This document shows, piece after piece, positions 61,386 through 64,000 of a stretch of 64,000 nucleotides of DNA. Position 1 is the first letter of the stretch. Each line of letters starts with the position of its first letter. Origin of the DNA: Kumtagia sp964244725 (GTDB lineage: Bacteria > Pseudomonadota > Alphaproteobacteria > Rhizobiales > Rhizobiaceae). The position numbers and the translations under genes were made by a program. The notes under the pieces were generated by a model. That model saw nothing but the letters and a program-made list of their open reading frames with translations, made no database searches and had not been told where the DNA came from. Where the stretch lies: positions 248,001 to 312,000 of the forward strand of contig CAXTJQ010000003.1 in the NCBI GenBank assembly GCA_964244725.1. Direction: 5' to 3'.

Positions 61386-61664
61386 ATGTTGAAAATCACG
61401 CTCGCGGCCGCTCTTCTCGCAGTCGCTTTCGCCCCGCCCGCATTCGCCGCGAATGCGATGAAGACCGACGACGCGATGATGATGAAATGCGACGACGCGT
61501 CGATGATGAAGGTGCAGGCCGAGATGGACAAGGTCACCGATCCGGCGATGAAGGAGATGGCCATGAAGGAAATGGACATGGCCAAGGACTCCATGAAGGC
61601 CGAGAAGATGGACGACTGCACGATGCATATCGATGGCGCGATGAAGGCGATGACCAAGGGCTGA
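61386..61664 (+). CDS. MrpX-like exported methionine-rich protein
   Basis: 92-residue protein with a signal peptide (MLKITLAAALLAVAFAPPAF, cut after AFA). The mature 71 residues contain 17 methionines (about 24%), many in MK/ME/MD repeats (MMMKCDD, MKEMAMKEMDMAKDSMK), and two cysteines. This is the composition of MrpX of Azospira, which acts as a sacrificial periplasmic target that hypochlorite oxidises and methionine sulfoxide reductase regenerates. Own SigF-type promoter, GAGGAA ribosome site and terminator. Confidence 0.85.
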   Translation: MLKITLAAALLAVAFAPPAFAANAMKTDDAMMMKCDDASMMKVQAEMDKVTDPAMKEMAMKEMDMAKDSMKAEKMDDCTMHIDGAMKAMTKG

Positions 61665-61681
61665 TCGCCCCGCGGGTGCTT

Positions 61682-61711
61682 GAAGCGGCGCCGGATAGCC
61701 GGCGCCGCTTC
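61682..61711 (+). terminator. intrinsic terminator of the methionine-rich protein gene
   Basis: A perfect 13-bp stem (GAAGCGGCGCCGG / CCGGCGCCGCTTC, ATAG loop) starts 18 bases after the stop; the T-run is weak (ATTGTG). Confidence 0.7.
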
Positions 61712-61767
61712 ATTGTGATGTGCGTCAACCCGAGCGAGCGGCCCTTCGATCACTCCGGCGTGAAGAC

Positions 61768-61793
61768 GTAACGAACCCACCCAGGGCCGCGAA
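61768..61793 (+). promoter_or_regulatory. SigF-type promoter of the DUF1223 gene
   Basis: GTAAC (61768-61772) and CGAA (61790-61793), 17 bases apart, 52 bases before the ATG at 61846. Confidence 0.75.
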
Positions 61794-61845
61794 TGCCTTT
61801 CAGGACCGTCAGCCGACGCTCCCCACTCGGATCGGAACCAGGGCG

Positions 61846-62547
61846 ATGAAACTGTCGAACATCCTGTCGAGAGCGGTTTTACTGGCGTCTGCTTTCGCCG
61901 CGTCGATCGGCATCGCCGATGCCGCCGACAAGCGCCCGGTGGTGGTCGAGCTCTTCACCAGCCAGGGCTGCTCGTCCTGCCCGCCCGCCAACGCGAATTT
62001 GATCGAACTGAGCAAGCGCTCCGATGTCCTCGCCCTGAGTTTCGCCGTCACCTACTGGGACTATCTCGGCTGGAAGGATATTTTCGGCAAGCCGGAGTTC
62101 ACGAAGCGCCAGGCGGTCTACGAGCCGGCTCTGGGCGAGCAGGGGTCGTTCACCCCGCAGATGGTCGTCGACGGCCGTGCGAGCAACGTCGGATTTCGCA
62201 TCGGCGAAGTGGAGCGGCTCATCGCCGCCGCGAACGTCGACGGAGGCCCGGCCATCATTGTCGCCGCCGGCATGGTGTCGATCGCGGCGGGCCGCGCGCC
62301 GTCGGAAGGCGCGGATGTCTGGCTCGTCCGCTACGATCCGAACCTCGTCGAGGTCCCGGTCAAGCGAGGCGAGAACTCGGGCGCAACCCTGCCGCATACT
62401 CACGTCGTCCATGCGCTCGAGAAACTTGGACGGTGGAGCGGCGACGAAGCATCCTTCGATCTGCCTGCGGCCCCGGCTGGGCTGCGCACCGCCATTCTCG
62501 TCCAGACGCCGCGCGGCGGGCCGATTCTCGGCGCGGCGACCAATTGA
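61846..62547 (+). CDS. exported DUF1223 protein with CxxC motif
   Basis: 233-residue periplasmic protein from the ATG at 61846. The signal peptide is MKLSNILSRAVLLASAFAAS. The thioredoxin-like N-terminal part has VVVELFTSQGCSSCPPANAN with Cys42 and Cys45 as CxxC, then SFAVTYWDYLGWKDIFG. DUF1223 has no known function. Under the SigF-type promoter and beside single-cysteine MsrA/MsrB, a role as thiol reductant or thiol-oxidation sensor is a reasonable guess. Confidence 0.8.
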   Translation: MKLSNILSRAVLLASAFAASIGIADAADKRPVVVELFTSQGCSSCPPANANLIELSKRSDVLALSFAVTYWDYLGWKDIFGKPEFTKRQAVYEPALGEQGSFTPQMVVDGRASNVGFRIGEVERLIAAANVDGGPAIIVAAGMVSIAAGRAPSEGADVWLVRYDPNLVEVPVKRGENSGATLPHTHVVHALEKLGRWSGDEASFDLPAAPAGLRTAILVQTPRGGPILGAATN

Positions 62548-62580
62548 AGCTGCCGACGCCTGGCTTATTTGCGTCGATCC

Positions 62581-62606
62581 GTAACAATTCGACGCCGGCG
62601 TTCGTA
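62581..62606 (+). promoter_or_regulatory. SigF-type promoter of msrB-msrA
   Basis: GTAAC (62581-62585) and CGTA (62603-62606), 17 bases apart, 37 bases before the msrB start. The -10-like part has one change from the other copies. Confidence 0.65.
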
Positions 62607-62643
62607 TCTCATTCAAGAAGCTTCGATGGCTGAAAGGATCAAG

Positions 62644-63138
62644 ATGATGATGACACGTCGAGAAATACTCAGTGGCGGTGTGTGCGGCCTGGCGGTTTTG
62701 GCCGCAACCGGCGCTGTCGGGACCGGGCCGCTTTGGGCGGCCGTGGAAAAGGTCAGCCACACCGACGACGAATGGCGCAAGCTCTTGACGGCCGACCAAT
62801 ATTCGGTTCTCCGCCAGGAAGGGACGGAGCGTCCGTTCACCAGCGCCTTGAACGACGAGCATCGGGCCGGGACGTTCAGCTGCGCCGGCTGCAACCTGCC
62901 GCTCTATTCGTCCACGACCAAATTCGACAGCGGCACCGGGTGGCCGAGCTTCTGGGCGCCCATTGACGGCGGGGTGGAGACCAAGGACGACGGCTCTCTC
63001 GGCATGACCCGCACGGCCGTGATGTGCGCGCGGTGCGATGGCCATCTCGGCCATGTTTTCAACGATGGACCTCAGCCGACCGGTCTGCGCTACTGCATGA
63101 ACGGCGTCGCGATGACGTTCGCCGCCGCCGCCGCGTGA
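62644..63138 (+). CDS. msrB: exported peptide methionine-(R)-S-oxide reductase MsrB
   Basis: 164 residues from the ATG at 62644 (GAAAGGA site 5 bases upstream; 62626 is an alternative). A twin-arginine-like start (MMMTRREILSGG) and hydrophobic span indicate export. Zinc cysteines are 80, 83, 128 and 131 (CAGC, CARC); the catalytic Cys151 is in GLRYCMNGVAM. The resolving cysteine of many MsrB proteins (SGCGWPSF) is Thr98 here (DSGTGWPSF), so an outside thiol must reduce it. Forms an operon with msrA. Confidence 0.9.
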   Translation: MMMTRREILSGGVCGLAVLAATGAVGTGPLWAAVEKVSHTDDEWRKLLTADQYSVLRQEGTERPFTSALNDEHRAGTFSCAGCNLPLYSSTTKFDSGTGWPSFWAPIDGGVETKDDGSLGMTRTAVMCARCDGHLGHVFNDGPQPTGLRYCMNGVAMTFAAAAA

Positions 63139-63214
63139 CCCTCGGACACGAATGGCTGCGACGCCAGCGATTGGCGGCGCGTCCCCAACCATTTCAAATG
63201 CAAGGAGACACGAC

Positions 63215-63964
63215 ATGACGACTTCCACGACGGGCATGACAAAGACCTGGTTCGCCGGCAAGCGGGGGCCGGTCCTTTTTGGCGCCTCGATCCTGGCGCT
63301 TGCGGCGACCTTCGGCGCGGCGACGCGGGGATCGGCGGAGACGGCGATCAAGGTCCCGCCGCCTGCGATGAGCGAGGTGAAATCGACGGTGGCCACCGAG
63401 AAGGCCGTCATCGCCGGCGGTTGCTTCTGGGGCGTTCAGGGCGTGTTCCAGCATGTGAAGGGCGTCAAGAACGCCGTGTCGGGCTATGCCGGCGGCGACG
63501 CAGCCACGGCGCAGTACGAGACGGTGAGCGGCGGGTCGACGGGCCATGCGGAAGCCGTCGAGATCACCTTCGACCCGAAAATCGTCAGCTACGGCAAGCT
63601 CCTGCAGGTCTATTTCTCCGTGGCGCACAATCCCACCGAGTTGAACCGCCAGGGTCCCGACACTGGCACGCAGTACCGTTCGACGATCTTCGCCGCGAGC
63701 GACTCCCAGAAGCAGGTCGCGCAAGCCTATATCGAGCAGCTCGACAAGGCGAAGACCTATGACGCGCCGATCGTCACGACGATCGAAACCTCGAAGGCTT
63801 TCTATCCGGCCGAATTGTATCACCAGGACTATGCGACGCTCCACCCCGACAGCGGCTACATCGCGACCTTCGACCTTCCGAAGATCGACAATCTCGGCAA
63901 GATGTTTCCCGAACTCTACAGCGCCAAGCCGACCCTCGTTTCCGTTGCCGGCGTGACGAACTAG
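63215..63964 (+). CDS. msrA: exported peptide methionine-(S)-S-oxide reductase MsrA
   Basis: 249 residues from the ATG at 63215 (AAGGAGA site). An N-terminal hydrophobic segment (PVLFGASILALAATFGAATR) exports or anchors it. The catalytic motif is GGCFWGVQ (Cys70), with YAGGDAATAQYETVSGGSTG and HNPTELNRQGPDTGTQYRS also canonical. Cys70 is the only cysteine, so there is no resolving cysteine. It covers the S-epimer while MsrB covers the R-epimer. Transcription presumably comes from the SigF-type promoter before msrB. Confidence 0.92.
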   Translation: MTTSTTGMTKTWFAGKRGPVLFGASILALAATFGAATRGSAETAIKVPPPAMSEVKSTVATEKAVIAGGCFWGVQGVFQHVKGVKNAVSGYAGGDAATAQYETVSGGSTGHAEAVEITFDPKIVSYGKLLQVYFSVAHNPTELNRQGPDTGTQYRSTIFAASDSQKQVAQAYIEQLDKAKTYDAPIVTTIETSKAFYPAELYHQDYATLHPDSGYIATFDLPKIDNLGKMFPELYSAKPTLVSVAGVTN

Positions 63965-64000
63965 GCTTCGTGGACAAAGGTTGACGTGCGACTCTGGAAT

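Overview
The window is a gene-dense, GC-rich piece of chromosome from an alphaproteobacterium, most probably of the order Hyphomicrobiales (Rhizobiales). The evidence is gene order and gene content: the recA-alaS-icd block, the purC/purS/purQ/purL-bolA-grxD block, the gyrA-coaD-ppi-ppi-queA-tgt block, an ATP synthase zeta subunit, a BA14K-family protein, a rhizobial-type glycerol ABC operon (glpR, glpD-S-T-P-Q-U-V, glpK) and alphaproteobacterial-style LexA boxes. Genus cannot be decided from the sequence alone.

Layout. 1-2153: end of a spermidine/putrescine-type ABC operon and a GNAT acetyltransferase. 2193-10850: an M23 peptidase, recA, alaS, icd, trmJ, murI and a small secreted basic protein. 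11234-14944: rpsD, ttcA, an inositol-phosphatase-family enzyme and an MFS efflux pump. 15055-22601 (mostly minus strand): de novo purine operon followed by bolA and grxD, carrying unusual passengers: an HNH endonuclease between purS and purQ, a ParA-like ATPase between purC and purS, a lipoprotein before purL and a small basic protein after bolA. 22867-25917: ATP synthase zeta subunit, an HpcH/HpaI aldolase, ssb, an orphan Tae4-like peptidoglycan amidase and marC. 26191-35949: gyrA, a TPR-methyltransferase, coaD, two cyclophilins, queA, tgt (with its zinc site apparently lost) and small membrane or secreted proteins. 36175-40553: the Anbu proteasome-like cluster, interrupted by a four-helix-bundle (IVP) cassette flanked by inverted heptamer arrays. 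40661-50920: glycerol regulation, uptake and catabolism. 50975-58192: BA14K protein, Nudix hydrolase, and a sugar ABC transporter with two dehydrogenase/reductase genes.

58206-63964 is the most interesting region. It holds an ECF sigma factor and its DUF1109 (NrsF-type) membrane anti-sigma, then a cytochrome b561-like protein with a Tat-exported YedY-like molybdoenzyme, a tiny exported protein that is about one quarter methionine, a DUF1223 protein with a CxxC, and exported MsrB and MsrA. Five promoters in this region share GTAAC-N16/17-CGAA (one CGTA), including the one in front of the sigma factor itself. This reads as one autoregulated periplasmic methionine-oxidation defence regulon. It is related to the SigF/NrsF-MrpX-YedY1 reactive-chlorine system known in Azospira, but enlarged with MsrA, MsrB and DUF1223.

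Other points: the two glycerol ABC ATPases look asymmetric, with one degenerate composite ATP site; a pair of REP-like hairpins with compensatory changes sits between glpQ and glpU; and recA and ssb share a matching SOS box. No tRNA, rRNA, CRISPR array or complete insertion sequence was recognised.
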